Of a DNA stretch of 64,000 nucleotides, positions 35,741-44,346 are shown piece by piece. The stretch lies in the NCBI GenBank assembly GCA_963790095.1, contig CAWBNO010000013.1, positions 47,488 to 111,487 on the forward strand, in the 5' to 3' direction. Within the stretch, counting starts at the first letter, position 1, and the number at the start of each line of letters is the position of its first letter. Source of the stretch: JAAXQD01 sp963790095 (GTDB taxonomy: Bacteria; Desulfobacterota; Desulfobacteria; Desulfobacterales; UBA11574). The notes under the pieces were generated by a model. It searched no databases. It was given only the letters and a program-made list of their open reading frames with translations, and had not been told where the DNA came from. The position numbers and the translations under genes are program-made.

Positions 35741-36187
35741 TTATTTTGGATTGGCTGTCTGAAATGATTGCGATGTTTTGGTCAACCAGTCATTTAAATT
35801 GAATTTTTGCTTTTCCAAATTTCGAATCGGCAAAAATTTAGGTTCCGGGAGGTTTGACCAGCTGAACCAATCCCATTGGTCACACTTTTTAGGTTCTTTT
35901 ACGGTTAATACGCCCGAATCGTATTCTGCGATGACAAATAGGGTGATATAATGCTTACTTTCCGCCTCAAAAATATCGTTGGTATAGGGTCCAAATCTGA
36001 GATTTTGTATTTTTAAACCCGTTTCTTCGAAAAGTTCTCTTCTGGCACAATCTTCTATGGATTCTTCGAACTCCAAATGGCCCCCTGGAAACTGCCAGGT
36101 GCCCGATCCGTGTGAACCCACACGTCTTCCAAGAAGAATCTTAGCGTCTTTGACAACGATGATTGCGACGCCAACTAAAGGTCTCAT
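35741..36187 (-). CDS. Nudix hydrolase
   Basis: A 148-residue Nudix protein. The Nudix box starts at GGHLEFEES (residue 36) and ends RELFEETGL at about 50-58, with all catalytic Glu residues present. The family hydrolyses nucleoside diphosphates linked to another group. MutT-like housecleaning of oxidised nucleotides or a nucleotide-sugar substrate are both possible. It stands alone in a repeat-rich stretch. Confidence 0.9.
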   Translation of the reverse strand: MRPLVGVAIIVVKDAKILLGRRVGSHGSGTWQFPGGHLEFEESIEDCARRELFEETGLKIQNLRFGPYTNDIFEAESKHYITLFVIAEYDSGVLTVKEPKKCDQWDWFSWSNLPEPKFLPIRNLEKQKFNLNDWLTKTSQSFQTANPK

Positions 36188-36227
36188 AGGGTTTTTCCTT
36201 GTTCATCGATGGTTGTCTGTTTTTAAA

Positions 36228-36326
36228 TCATTGAAATAACGAAGCCACTCCGCCAACCCGCCTGCCATGCGAGGTACGAGCGGGCAGGTATCGTTACACG
36301 GGGAAGCGCACCCCCTGAACACGTAC
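36228..36326 (+). repeat. Half copy of palindromic element, with nested repeat
   Basis: Matches the right half of the element at 37063-37131 (ATTGAAATAACGAAGCCACTC and then TCGTTACACGGGG with the AGCGC and CCCCTGAACA parts). Between these parts, where 37091-37096 has only a few bases, this copy carries the 32-base REP-like unit 36258-36289. One repeat appears to have inserted in another. Confidence 0.7.
36258..36289 (-). repeat. REP-like repeat, copy 2 (nested)
   Basis: Reverse-complement relative of 32264-32296 (CCTGCCCGCTCGTACCT core). It interrupts the half element 36228-36326. Confidence 0.6.
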
Positions 36327-36385
36327 CCGGAATTTATCCAGCAATATATTTATCCGGCATGATATAGGGGTGACGGGGTTATATT

Positions 36386-36865
36386 TTAGGGTATGGAAAG
36401 GAATTCCAAAAGGCCCAAAACCGCATCCTCGATATCGAGAAAACAAAAACGGTATGCGTCGTAATTAAGTCCATAGGGATCCGCAACGCCTCGGTTTCGT
36501 GAGCCAAAGCGTGCAAAATGCCGTATCAAAAAAACCTTGTTTGCTGCCATGGAAAAGTCGGTTAGGAGGGCATCTTTGTGGGAATTTTCCATGACCAGGA
36601 TCAGGTCTGATCCGGTGACCAGTTTTTCAGATACAAGTTTTGCCTGGTGTTCGGTTAAATCGACACCGTACTCGGCCGCAACTTTTTGTGCAAGAAAAGT
36701 GGCCGAATTTCCGGGAAGTGCCAGTAAACCTGCTGATTCTGCACGAACGCCTTTATGCCCTTTTTGATCCGCAAGCTTTGTGAAAAGGCCTTGGGCAAAA
36801 GGACTGCGGCAGATGTTTCCAATGCAAACAAACAAGATATTCGATGGCGGATGGCTCATACGCAT
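36386..36865 (-). CDS. Low-molecular-weight protein tyrosine phosphatase family
   Basis: A 159-residue protein with the phosphate loop CIGNICRS at residues 14-21 (C-x5-R, nucleophile Cys14, Arg20) and the general acid in VADPYG near residue 130. ATG 36865 is chosen because it leaves a normal short N-terminus; the frame stays open upstream only through repeat DNA. Family members remove phosphate from protein tyrosines, or act in arsenate reduction in related forms. No kinase or polysaccharide genes are adjacent. Confidence 0.88.
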   Translation of the reverse strand: MRMSHPPSNILFVCIGNICRSPFAQGLFTKLADQKGHKGVRAESAGLLALPGNSATFLAQKVAAEYGVDLTEHQAKLVSEKLVTGSDLILVMENSHKDALLTDFSMAANKVFLIRHFARFGSRNRGVADPYGLNYDAYRFCFLDIEDAVLGLLEFLSIP

Positions 36866-36919
36866 ATGTTTTTTTACCCAAGATCCATATCTGAGAAATT
36901 GGATTCTGTCAAATCGACC

Positions 36920-37131
36920 GTAGATGTTCAGGGGGGCGCTCCCCCGTGTCACTCCGACGTCTACGTGGCTGGTCATTTCAATGACTTAACAGCGGGGGCA
37001 TTCCTGCCCCCTCCGCGTTCTCCCGCGAAAAGCATGCGGGAGCCGCGGTCTCCCCCACTGCTAAGTCATTGAAATAACGAAGCCACTCCGCCAAAATCGT
37101 TACACGGGGGAGCGCCCCCCTGAACATCTAC
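36920..37131. repeat. 212-bp palindromic element with perfect 30-bp ends
   Basis: The outer 30 bases (36920-36949) are the exact reverse complement of 37102-37131, and inner arms also pair (ATTTCAATGACTTAACAG against the segment ending 37073). A related half copy is at 36228-36326. The element lies upstream of the phosphatase gene and codes for nothing convincing. No clear target duplication is visible. Confidence 0.8.
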
Positions 37132-37150
37132 TATCAACAAAATATTTCAG

Positions 37151-37424
37151 AGAGGGGTAAGGCATCTCATTTCGGTACAGCGAAGCGACGGTGTGTTTCT
37201 CTTGGAAATCGACTGACTGTTTGAAGGGCTTTAGCACGCGTTAGACCGAGCCGAATGAAATTATGATTTAAAACACCCATCGGATATTTTATCGATATTG
37301 TTCTTTATAACTCTGGCACGGCTCGGGCTTACGGGTGCTTAAGCACAAGTTTCAGTCGGTTGGAAAGAGATATACGCCGTCGTGGAGCGTTCTCTCTATC
37401 GGGATTCAAATGCGTTTGCCCTGC
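37151..37424 (-). mobile_element. MITE-like palindromic element, copy 2
   Basis: A 274-base inverted relative of 7531-7808. It is flanked on both sides by the identical 8-mer TATTTCAG (37143-37150 and 37425-37432), a clean target-site duplication. The CCCTGC end is kept on the right, while the left end has drifted (AGAGGGG). It contains the same palindromic core GTGCTTAAGCAC. No transposase is encoded, so a full-length partner element must act in trans. Confidence 0.88.
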
Positions 37425-37623
37425 TATTTCAGAAGATTCTTCTCCAATTAAGTCGGGGAAGCGGGAACAAGGATTTGAGGATTCAATGGGACGTTTGTTC
37501 TCTAAAGGCGTAAGTTGGCAAAATACGTTGATTTTGGTTCGGTATCTGCTATAAATTCAGAGAAGTTACAGGCAAGGGCTTGATTCCGTTTTAACGGGGC
37601 ACGGGAAGAGAGAGGTAAAAAAA

Positions 37624-38673
37624 ATGACAGAATACCTGACCGGAAAGTGTTCCCGCATTGTCTCGGATCACGGCATCAATCCCGTTTCAGCGGGGCTTCG
37701 GGAAATTTTCAAAGGAAAGTTATGTGTCTTCCTGTCATGGGGCCTTATCCTGTTCGTCTCGATGTTTAACGCCCATTGTTCTTCGGCTGGGCAGAGCAGG
37801 CCTAAATCCCAGAACGATGTGCCCCCCCTTCATGACGCACGGACTTCACCGACGGAAGATTACGCCATGGGCTGGTTTAAAGCCGAAACCCCGGATAACA
37901 TAAACGGTGTGGCATTGGTCATTCACGGGCTCAATTTGCGGCCTTCTAAAATGGAATCCATCATTAAATTGCTCACGGATTCTGGAATCGATGTGTTAAA
38001 TTTATCGCTGCGGGGGCATGGACAAAATTATTTTCATGAAAAGGACGTCGACACCCGTGAAGCCCGCATGGAAGCTTTTAAAACCGTATCGTACAAATTG
38101 TGGATGGATGAAACACATCGGGCATATGTCCACGCGAGAAAACGGGGTGATGAAAAAAAAGCCCCTTTGTTTTTGGTCGGTTTTTCCATGGGAGGGTTGA
38201 TGGGTGCCGACCTGTTGGTATCGCATGGGGATGTTCGTTTTGACAGGATGGTGCTTTTAGCACCTGCATTGGATATACATGGGCTCCATTATGTGGCAAA
38301 ACTGCTGTCCTTGTTTCCAGGATTGGTCCTCCCGAGTTTTACGTCAAAGTCTTATCTTGCCAATAACGGGACACCCATGGCAGCGTACAATGCACTGTTT
38401 GAGACCATCCAGCATTTCAATCAACATGTCGGCGCGAAACTCAACGTCCCGACGATAATTTTTATAGACCCGAAAGATGAATTGGTTTCGTACCGGAAAT
38501 TAAAACAGAGGGTTGAAAAAGAGTCCCTGGATCGATGGCAAATTCGCCTTCTGGAAAAAGGGAAGACCGGCGTGCAGGAGAAAATGCATCATCTTATCAT
38601 TGACGAACCGTCGGTGGGAACGGATACCTGGAACCAAATAAAGAGCGTCATGATCGAACATCTTTTGCCTTAG
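37624..38673 (+). CDS. Alpha/beta hydrolase, serine aminopeptidase S33/monoacylglycerol lipase-like
   Basis: A 349-residue protein with an N-terminal hydrophobic segment at 33-47 and the hydrolase fold from about 85. The nucleophile elbow GFSMGG has Ser188, the acid is likely in DPKDEL, and the His is in MHHLIID. HGLNLRP is the oxyanion region. AGAGAGG precedes the ATG. It is probably anchored to the inner membrane or exported; there is a Cys at 52 but not a standard lipobox. It is followed closely by a predicted aminopeptidase gene. The substrate may be a lipid or ester. Confidence 0.85.
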   Translation: MTEYLTGKCSRIVSDHGINPVSAGLREIFKGKLCVFLSWGLILFVSMFNAHCSSAGQSRPKSQNDVPPLHDARTSPTEDYAMGWFKAETPDNINGVALVIHGLNLRPSKMESIIKLLTDSGIDVLNLSLRGHGQNYFHEKDVDTREARMEAFKTVSYKLWMDETHRAYVHARKRGDEKKAPLFLVGFSMGGLMGADLLVSHGDVRFDRMVLLAPALDIHGLHYVAKLLSLFPGLVLPSFTSKSYLANNGTPMAAYNALFETIQHFNQHVGAKLNVPTIIFIDPKDELVSYRKLKQRVEKESLDRWQIRLLEKGKTGVQEKMHHLIIDEPSVGTDTWNQIKSVMIEHLLP

Positions 38674-38709
38674 GGTACGCTAAAAAAAGACATCGCAGAA
38701 ATCGAAATA

Positions 38710-39966
38710 ATGTTAAAATCGCTGATAAAATATATAGAAAACAAACCGCTTGTCGGAGTGAAACGAAGATCCCGTCATCGGGGAACCCTTGACCCCTGCC
38801 TACGACCCATAGGGCCTAGGGCCCGGAGGGAATCCTTGGACCCTCTTCTCCAACTTAATTGGAGAAGACCCTCTTTTGTTAAATACCGGTTCGTTTGTTT
38901 GTGGAACGTCAGCGTTATTTTTTTCTTACTTTCCGGGGTCACATTGACCGGATGTGAATCGGTACGCTACTATAACCACCTGATATCCGGTCAAATAAAG
39001 ATTATCAATAAAAACGAGCCGATCCATCAATTGCTGGAGAACCCCCATGCCTCCGAAACGTTGAAAGCGCAGCTCCAACTTGTTCTGGATATTCGGACAT
39101 TTGCCAAAAACGAGCTTTGTCTGCCGGTGAAAAATCAATACCTCAGTTTCGCAGATCTTCAACGACCCTTTGCCGCCTGGAATGTGTATGCAACCCCGGA
39201 GTTCTCTTTTACGCCCAAAACATGGTGCTATCCGGTGGTGGGCTGTACGGCGTACCGGGGATACTTTTCCGAGGAGGATGCCCGGGATTATTCCGACAAG
39301 TTGAAGAAACAGGGATATGACGTCTTTATGGGCGGTGTCGCAGCATATTCGACATTGGGTTGGTTCGACGATCCGGTTTTAAGTACTTTCGTATATCGCA
39401 GCCATGTTAAGCTGGCGGCACTCATCTTTCACGAGCTGGCACATCAGCTGCTCTATGTGGAAGATGATACGACCTTTAATGAAAGTTTTGCCACAGCAGT
39501 GGAACAGGAAGGTCTGCGTCGCTGGCTGGCGACAAAAAACGATCTCAATGCTCTGACGGATTATCAAATCGATTACCAGCGGCGCCGGCAGTTTATCCAG
39601 GTGGTTATGAAATATCGTAAACAGCTTGAATCCCTGTACGCCGAAGATCTGCCAACGTTCACCAAAAGAGATGCCAAGGCACGGGTGTTCGACGGGTTGA
39701 GAGATGAATATAGACTTCTGAAACAGGAGTGGGAAGGATATCCCGGGTATGATCTATGGTTCAGCCAACCACTGAACAATGCCCAGATGATATCCGTGTC
39801 CACCTATTATGACCTTGTTCCGGAATTTTTAAGACTTCTCCAACACACCGAATATAATCTTGAGATGTTCTACAAAGAATGTCAAAACCTGGCCCGACAA
39901 ACAAAAGAAGAACGGCGTGCCCGCCTGGAGGAATATTCACATCCCAAAAGGGCGGAAACAAAATGA
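38710..39966 (+). CDS. Predicted aminopeptidase lipoprotein (DUF2265), N-terminus altered by repeat
   Basis: The body is a DUF2265 putative aminopeptidase: HELAH at 241-245 is a zinc motif and FNESFATAVEQ supplies the third ligand. A lipobox (TLTGC) ends at Cys82, much too deep for a 418-residue product starting at 38710. The first 55 codons are translated from a REP-like repeat (38747-38875), so the natural start has probably been lost or lies near the TTG at 38899, which would put the lipobox Cys at residue 19. It would act at the periplasmic face of a membrane. It is 36 bases after the hydrolase gene. Confidence 0.75.
   Translation: MLKSLIKYIENKPLVGVKRRSRHRGTLDPCLRPIGPRARRESLDPLLQLNWRRPSFVKYRFVCLWNVSVIFFLLSGVTLTGCESVRYYNHLISGQIKIINKNEPIHQLLENPHASETLKAQLQLVLDIRTFAKNELCLPVKNQYLSFADLQRPFAAWNVYATPEFSFTPKTWCYPVVGCTAYRGYFSEEDARDYSDKLKKQGYDVFMGGVAAYSTLGWFDDPVLSTFVYRSHVKLAALIFHELAHQLLYVEDDTTFNESFATAVEQEGLRRWLATKNDLNALTDYQIDYQRRRQFIQVVMKYRKQLESLYAEDLPTFTKRDAKARVFDGLRDEYRLLKQEWEGYPGYDLWFSQPLNNAQMISVSTYYDLVPEFLRLLQHTEYNLEMFYKECQNLARQTKEERRARLEEYSHPKRAETK
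38747..38877 (+). repeat. REP-like repeat inside the aminopeptidase 5' end
   Basis: Contains the core GGAGTGAAACGAAGATCCCG related to the units at 1623 and 1752, a GC-rich palindrome (AGGGCCTAGGGCCC) and a CTTCTCCAA/TTGGAGAAG inverted repeat. It lies in the frame of the gene and supplies an atypical N-terminus. Confidence 0.6.
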
Positions 39967-40132
39967 CTCCGGGCGAACGTCGCTTGGGAAACCTCCCATT
40001 TTTCCTCGGATCGGTCCGTTACTTTGTCCAAAAGCCTGGTCCTTCTCCGTATGGCGGGATCTTCGATGGGCCATGCCTGTCCCGCATTGCGGAAGTCAGA
40101 GTTCTCCGGCTCTGGTTTGGAGTTGGGTGTCT

Positions 40133-40283
40133 TAAATCACAAATCCCAAGCACAAAATTCCAAATAAATCTCAAATTCCAGATTCCAAACCGTTTCTAAA
40201 GCGATTGTTTTTTTGTTTGGGATTTTGAATTTGGTCATTGTTATTTGTTTGTTTTTTGGGATTTGTTATTTGGAATTTTAATA
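40133..40283. repeat. A/T-rich inverted repeat block (AAATTCCAAAT type)
   Basis: A stretch of AAATCCC and AATTCCAAAT words (40136-40192) faces its reverse complement (40216-40278) around a short centre. The stretch 39967-40646 holds this block and no gene. Confidence 0.55.
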
Positions 40284-40646
40284 AGTCAATGAACTTTCAA
40301 TAAAGCAAATCCCCTCTGGGGATAAAAAAAGCCGATCCTTCTCCGCCCCATACCAAACCCCTGCAACTTTAGTTGACATCGCAACTCTGTGTGAATGTCC
40401 TATAACCTCTCGATATTACAAATATTAAACTCTTTAAACCCCTGAATCCCCGCAACTTAAATTGCGGGCCTTCCCAAGGCCTTTTTGCATCTTTAGAAGA
40501 AAAAAATCAAATAAAATCGAATGGATATACAGGATGCATGTTGGTGGCATGTCTTTTGCTCTATCCAGAGGGCAAAAACATGAATAAATGGCCGCAGACG
40601 TTTCTGGGTACAGGTTGTGTGCCATGGTCAAGGAGTCGTGTCACCC

Positions 40647-40862
40647 GTGAAAAAGATTATCGGAAAAGAAGAACTCGAAACCCCAGCCCCGGATCCCATT
40701 ACATTCAACGGAGAACTCCCCTCTATCGAGCAACTGGTGCATCTCCTTGCGGCCGAGGCAATGAAACGGGCTGTGGGAAACACGGAGGCTGTGGCCGAAA
40801 TGCTGGGTATTTCTCAGGGTGTGGTGGGCAAATACCTTAAAATAAAACGGCAAGAAGAGTGA
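40647..40862 (+). CDS. Small helix-turn-helix protein, Fis C-terminus-like
   Basis: A 71-residue protein. GTG 40647 is chosen because AAGGAG lies 11 bases upstream. The C-terminal half (AMKRAVGNTEAVAEMLGIS, then GVVGKYLKIKR) matches the Fis-type helix-turn-helix that ends NtrC activators. There is no other domain. It could regulate the downstream PKD protein gene, which starts 24 bases later, but no operator is visible. Confidence 0.65.
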   Translation: MKKIIGKEELETPAPDPITFNGELPSIEQLVHLLAAEAMKRAVGNTEAVAEMLGISQGVVGKYLKIKRQEE

Positions 40863-40886
40863 CTTATGGTGAAGGAGACATCGATC

Positions 40887-42407
40887 ATGTTGGGAAAATT
40901 CAGTAAATATACATTCAATTTCGGTTTTATTTTTTGGTTCGTTCTCTTGACATCGGCTTTAATCTTTTTGCCCGCCTATGATGCGTCTGCGTCGACGGAG
41001 GTGGTACTGGAGTGGACGCCAAACACCGAACCTGATTTGGCCGGCTATAAAGTATTCTGCCGGGAGGACGGGCAATCCTATAATTATACCACCCCATCCT
41101 GGTCGGGAGCAGACAACTATTGTACCATATATGATCTGAATGAAAATAAGACTTACTGCTTTGTGGCAAGAGCGTATGACAGCGAGGGGTTCGAGAGTGG
41201 AGACTCCGAGGAAGTGTGTCACATACCGACGGTAATGCCCGGCAATCTGCCGCCTGTCGCAAATGCCGGTCCGGATCAGACCGCTGACCAAGACCAGCTT
41301 ATCACCCTGAACGGATCTAATTCAACGGATCCGGATGACGGTATTGCCGCATATCATTGGGCCCAAACCGGCGGATTTCTGGTCACCCTTTCCGACGCAA
41401 ACGGCCAACAGCCGACGTTTACAGCCCCGGATGTCGGGACAGAGGACGCTTCTTTGATTTTCGAGTTGACCGTTGTCGATTACGGCGGTCTGGAGAACAC
41501 GGATTCGTGTGTCGTGAATATTTCCCGGCTCAACGAGCCGCCTGACGCCCACGCCGGCACCGACCAGACGGTGGATGAAGGGAGTGTTGTTGCCTTGGAT
41601 GGAACTTCTTCACTGGACATCGATGACGGCATTGCCGCTTATTCGTGGGTCCAGATCAGCGGTCCAGCGGTCAATCTTTCAGATCCGGCTTCTTCTCAGC
41701 CCACCTTTACGGCCCCGAATGTGGAACCGGAGGGTGCGTCACTGACGTTCGATCTAACCGTAACCGACTTAGGAGGGCTCCAGGACACGGACTCAAGCAT
41801 CGTCAATATCAGCCGGAAAAACGATCCTCCAACAGCAGTGGTTGCTGAAGAATACCAGGAGGTCAATCCGGGTGCGAAGGTCACATTGGACGGGTCTGGA
41901 TCCATTGATGCCGATGACGGCATTGCATCGTATGTCTGGACCCAGGCGGACGGAGATCCGGTCACCTTGTCAGACCCCACATCCGCAGTAACGACTTTTT
42001 TCGCTCCTGAAACAGATGAGAATGGGAGCAATCTATCCTTCCAATTGAAGGTTAAGGATGCCGGCGGGCTTCAAAGCTCAGCCGATTGTTCGGTTTACGT
42101 AGCTCCTACCATAGACGAACCAACGGTTCCAACCGTAATGATCCAACGGTTCCTATCAATAAGCCGCCTGTCGCGGGTTTCAGTTTTAAAAGCAGCAAAT
42201 TAAAAGTGACATTCACCGACGGCAGCATCGACAGCGACGGAACCATCGTGTCCTGGTTTTGGGATTTTGGCGACGGCACGACCAACACGCCACAGAATCC
42301 CAGGCACCGGTACCGTAAACCGGGTGAGTATACAATAAAACTCGAAGGTTACCGATGACAGTGGAGCCGTTGATTCCATATCGAAAAAGGTTACTGTTTC
42401 CAAGTAA
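40887..42407 (+). CDS. Secreted fibronectin-III and PKD-repeat protein, two frameshifts
   Basis: The start is ATG 40887 after AAGGAG, with a signal peptide to about residue 36 (YDASAS). A fibronectin-III-like domain follows (TPNTEPDLAGYKVF), then three PKD/REJ-like repeats with PPVANAGPDQT-type beginnings. At about 42120-42150 the frame shifts by a one-base loss or two-base gain into KPPVAGFSF and WFWDFGDGTT, a fourth PKD domain. At about 42344 one extra base returns the original frame (VTDDSGAVDSISKKV), ending TAA 42405. Read through, it is a cell-surface or exported adhesion-like protein of about 500 residues. As sequenced, the product stops at 42203. Confidence 0.75.
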
Positions 42408-42444
42408 CAAGTCGTTTCTATAAATTTTCGAGGAGAACTTCTCT

Positions 42445-42472
42445 GCGGGGCCGGCAATGGCCCCGCTTTTTT
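42445..42472 (+). terminator. Rho-independent terminator
   Basis: A perfect 8-pair stem GCGGGGCC/GGCCCCGC around a 6-base loop, followed by six T. It lies 38 bases after the restored stop of the PKD-repeat gene. Confidence 0.9.
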
Positions 42473-42535
42473 AGGCGGGGAGGTTCACTTTGGTGGAAGG
42501 AGTCCTTTTTTCGATTATTACAGGCCCACTTTAGG

Positions 42536-43540
42536 CTAAAAGATCTCGATGCTCTCAGCAGGGCAGGTCACCCAGACGTCATCGCCAATACCCATGTTGT
42601 GGCGATTGAACGATTCTTTGGAAATCAGAACATTCAGCGGTACTCCGGTATCCACGAGGGCTCGGACATGGATGCGTTCTTCGTTGAGTTGAATGATTTT
42701 TCCCTTTACGGTATTTTCTGCCGCTGTCGGTGGATTTGGAATGAGTATCAGTGCATCGGGGGCGATGGATATTCTCATGGGCCCCGATTTTTCGGACCGC
42801 ACCTTAAATCGGAGCCCGTTGGGGAGCGTACAAAATTTGTGATCTCCGGTACCGGTTTCGATGCGGGCACTGAAGATATTTTCATATATGGACTTTGCAA
42901 CCTTTCCCTCAAGAAGAAATATGGTGTCATCCGCAAGCCTTGACGTCTGAACCACATCATGGGTGGTGAAAACCACTGAAATGCCTTTTATCTGGTTGAC
43001 CTCCCGGACGATGCGTTCGATGGTGATCTGATTTTCAACATCAACACTGCTCATGGGCTCATCCAAAAGAATGACTTCCGGGGAACAGGCAAGGGCGCGC
43101 GCAATGGCCACCCGCTGAGTTTGACCGCCGGAAAGGGTTTGTGCGCCTGCATCCCTGACTGATGCCATGCCAACCAGCTCCAGCAATTCTTCGACCATTT
43201 CGCTTCTTCTTGCTTTGGGAGTGTTTCTGATCTTGAGCGGGAAATCTATATTTTTATAAACGGTCGTGGTAAAGAGGATGGGGTGCTGCTGAACAAGAAC
43301 CACCTTGCGTCTCAGTTTCATCAGCCTGCCCATATTTGAATTGATGGATTCCTGCTCGAACCGGATTTCACCGGAGGTTGGCGGCAAAAGAAACGCCAGA
43401 ATTTCCAGGAGTGTCGTTTTTCCCGAACCGTTGGGGCCAAGAAGTCCGATCACCTTACCTTTTTGGAGAGACAGGCGTTTTATGTCTAAAACTGCCTGTC
43501 CGTCGTAGGCCTTGATAGTGTTCTTGAGCTGGTAGAGCAT
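42536..43540 (-). CDS. tupC: Tungstate/molybdate ABC transporter ATP-binding protein
   Basis: A 334-residue ATPase: Walker A GPNGSGKT, signature LSGGQTQR, Walker B VILLDEP, switch His in TTHDV, then a C-terminal Mop/TOBE-like oxyanion domain (about 265-334). ATG 43540 is used, 1 base after the tupB stop; the frame extends upstream only into tupB. It powers tungstate import into the cytoplasm with TupB and TupA. The Mop domain may give feedback inhibition. Confidence 0.92.
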   Translation of the reverse strand: MLYQLKNTIKAYDGQAVLDIKRLSLQKGKVIGLLGPNGSGKTTLLEILAFLLPPTSGEIRFEQESINSNMGRLMKLRRKVVLVQQHPILFTTTVYKNIDFPLKIRNTPKARRSEMVEELLELVGMASVRDAGAQTLSGGQTQRVAIARALACSPEVILLDEPMSSVDVENQITIERIVREVNQIKGISVVFTTHDVVQTSRLADDTIFLLEGKVAKSIYENIFSARIETGTGDHKFCTLPNGLRFKVRSEKSGPMRISIAPDALILIPNPPTAAENTVKGKIIQLNEERIHVRALVDTGVPLNVLISKESFNRHNMGIGDDVWVTCPAESIEIF

Positions 43541-43541
43541 A

Positions 43542-44243
43542 CTAGTTATTTCCTCGCCCCCTGCCCTGAAAATAATTGCAAAAGATATTGACGGCAAAAC
43601 TGACACTCAAGAGCACGAGTCCCAGAGCGACGCTCAACACAAATTCCCCTTTGTCATATTCCAAGGCCATGGCCGTGGTCATGGTCCGGGTAAATCCTTT
43701 TGCGTTGCCGCCGAGCATCATGCTGATTCCCACTTCTGCGATGACTCTTCCAAACGCCATGACGACGGCGGCCGTAACAGCGAATCGCGCTTCACGGATG
43801 ATGACCCATGCAGTTTGTCTGAGATTTGCGCCAAGGGTCAAGGCGGCTTTCCGGTAACGGTCGTCAAGGCGGCTCACGGCGGAGAGGGTCAGGGTGGTGA
43901 CGATGGGAACGATAAGGATGACCTGACCGATGATAATCGCTTTCTGGGTATAGAGAAGGTCATAGGCGCCGAAAACACCTCTTCTGGAAATAAAAGCGTA
44001 GACAAACAAGCCGATAACCACCGTGGGCAGCGCGAGTAGGGTGTTGAGCAGGGTGATGACCAGCCGTTTTCCTCGAAACTCGGAAAAGGCGATTAAAAAC
44101 CCCGAAGGAACTCCCATAAAACTTGCAATGAAGGTGGAGATGGAGCTCACTTTGAGGGAGACGCCGACGATGACCAATAGATCATGATTCAGGGTCCAGA
44201 TAAGAAGTATGGCCGAAAGAAAGCTGTCTGTCAAAAAATTCAT
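43542..44243 (-). CDS. tupB: Tungstate ABC transporter permease
   Basis: A 233-residue permease with about five or six membrane helices and the cytoplasmic coupling loop (RKAALTLGANLRQTAWVIIREA, residues ~130-151, seen in part as ALTLGANL). It forms the channel of the TupABC importer. It follows tupA by about 100 bases, which include a GC-rich inverted repeat near 44283-44325, and is tightly linked to tupC. Confidence 0.92.
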   Translation of the reverse strand: MNFLTDSFLSAILLIWTLNHDLLVIVGVSLKVSSISTFIASFMGVPSGFLIAFSEFRGKRLVITLLNTLLALPTVVIGLFVYAFISRRGVFGAYDLLYTQKAIIIGQVILIVPIVTTLTLSAVSRLDDRYRKAALTLGANLRQTAWVIIREARFAVTAAVVMAFGRVIAEVGISMMLGGNAKGFTRTMTTAMALEYDKGEFVLSVALGLVLLSVSFAVNIFCNYFQGRGRGNN

Positions 44244-44346
44244 AATCGCTGCTTATATTTTCTTTGCGTTTACGCATACATGATTTTCGGTCCTGTCCGG
44301 GGCGGGACTACCCGAAGGCGAAAATATACATACACGGACAAAAACA

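Noticed and set aside
37360..37554. 64-codon frame at the right end of the second MITE copy
   Set aside because: It spans the repeat boundary and target duplication and has no counterpart in the first copy.
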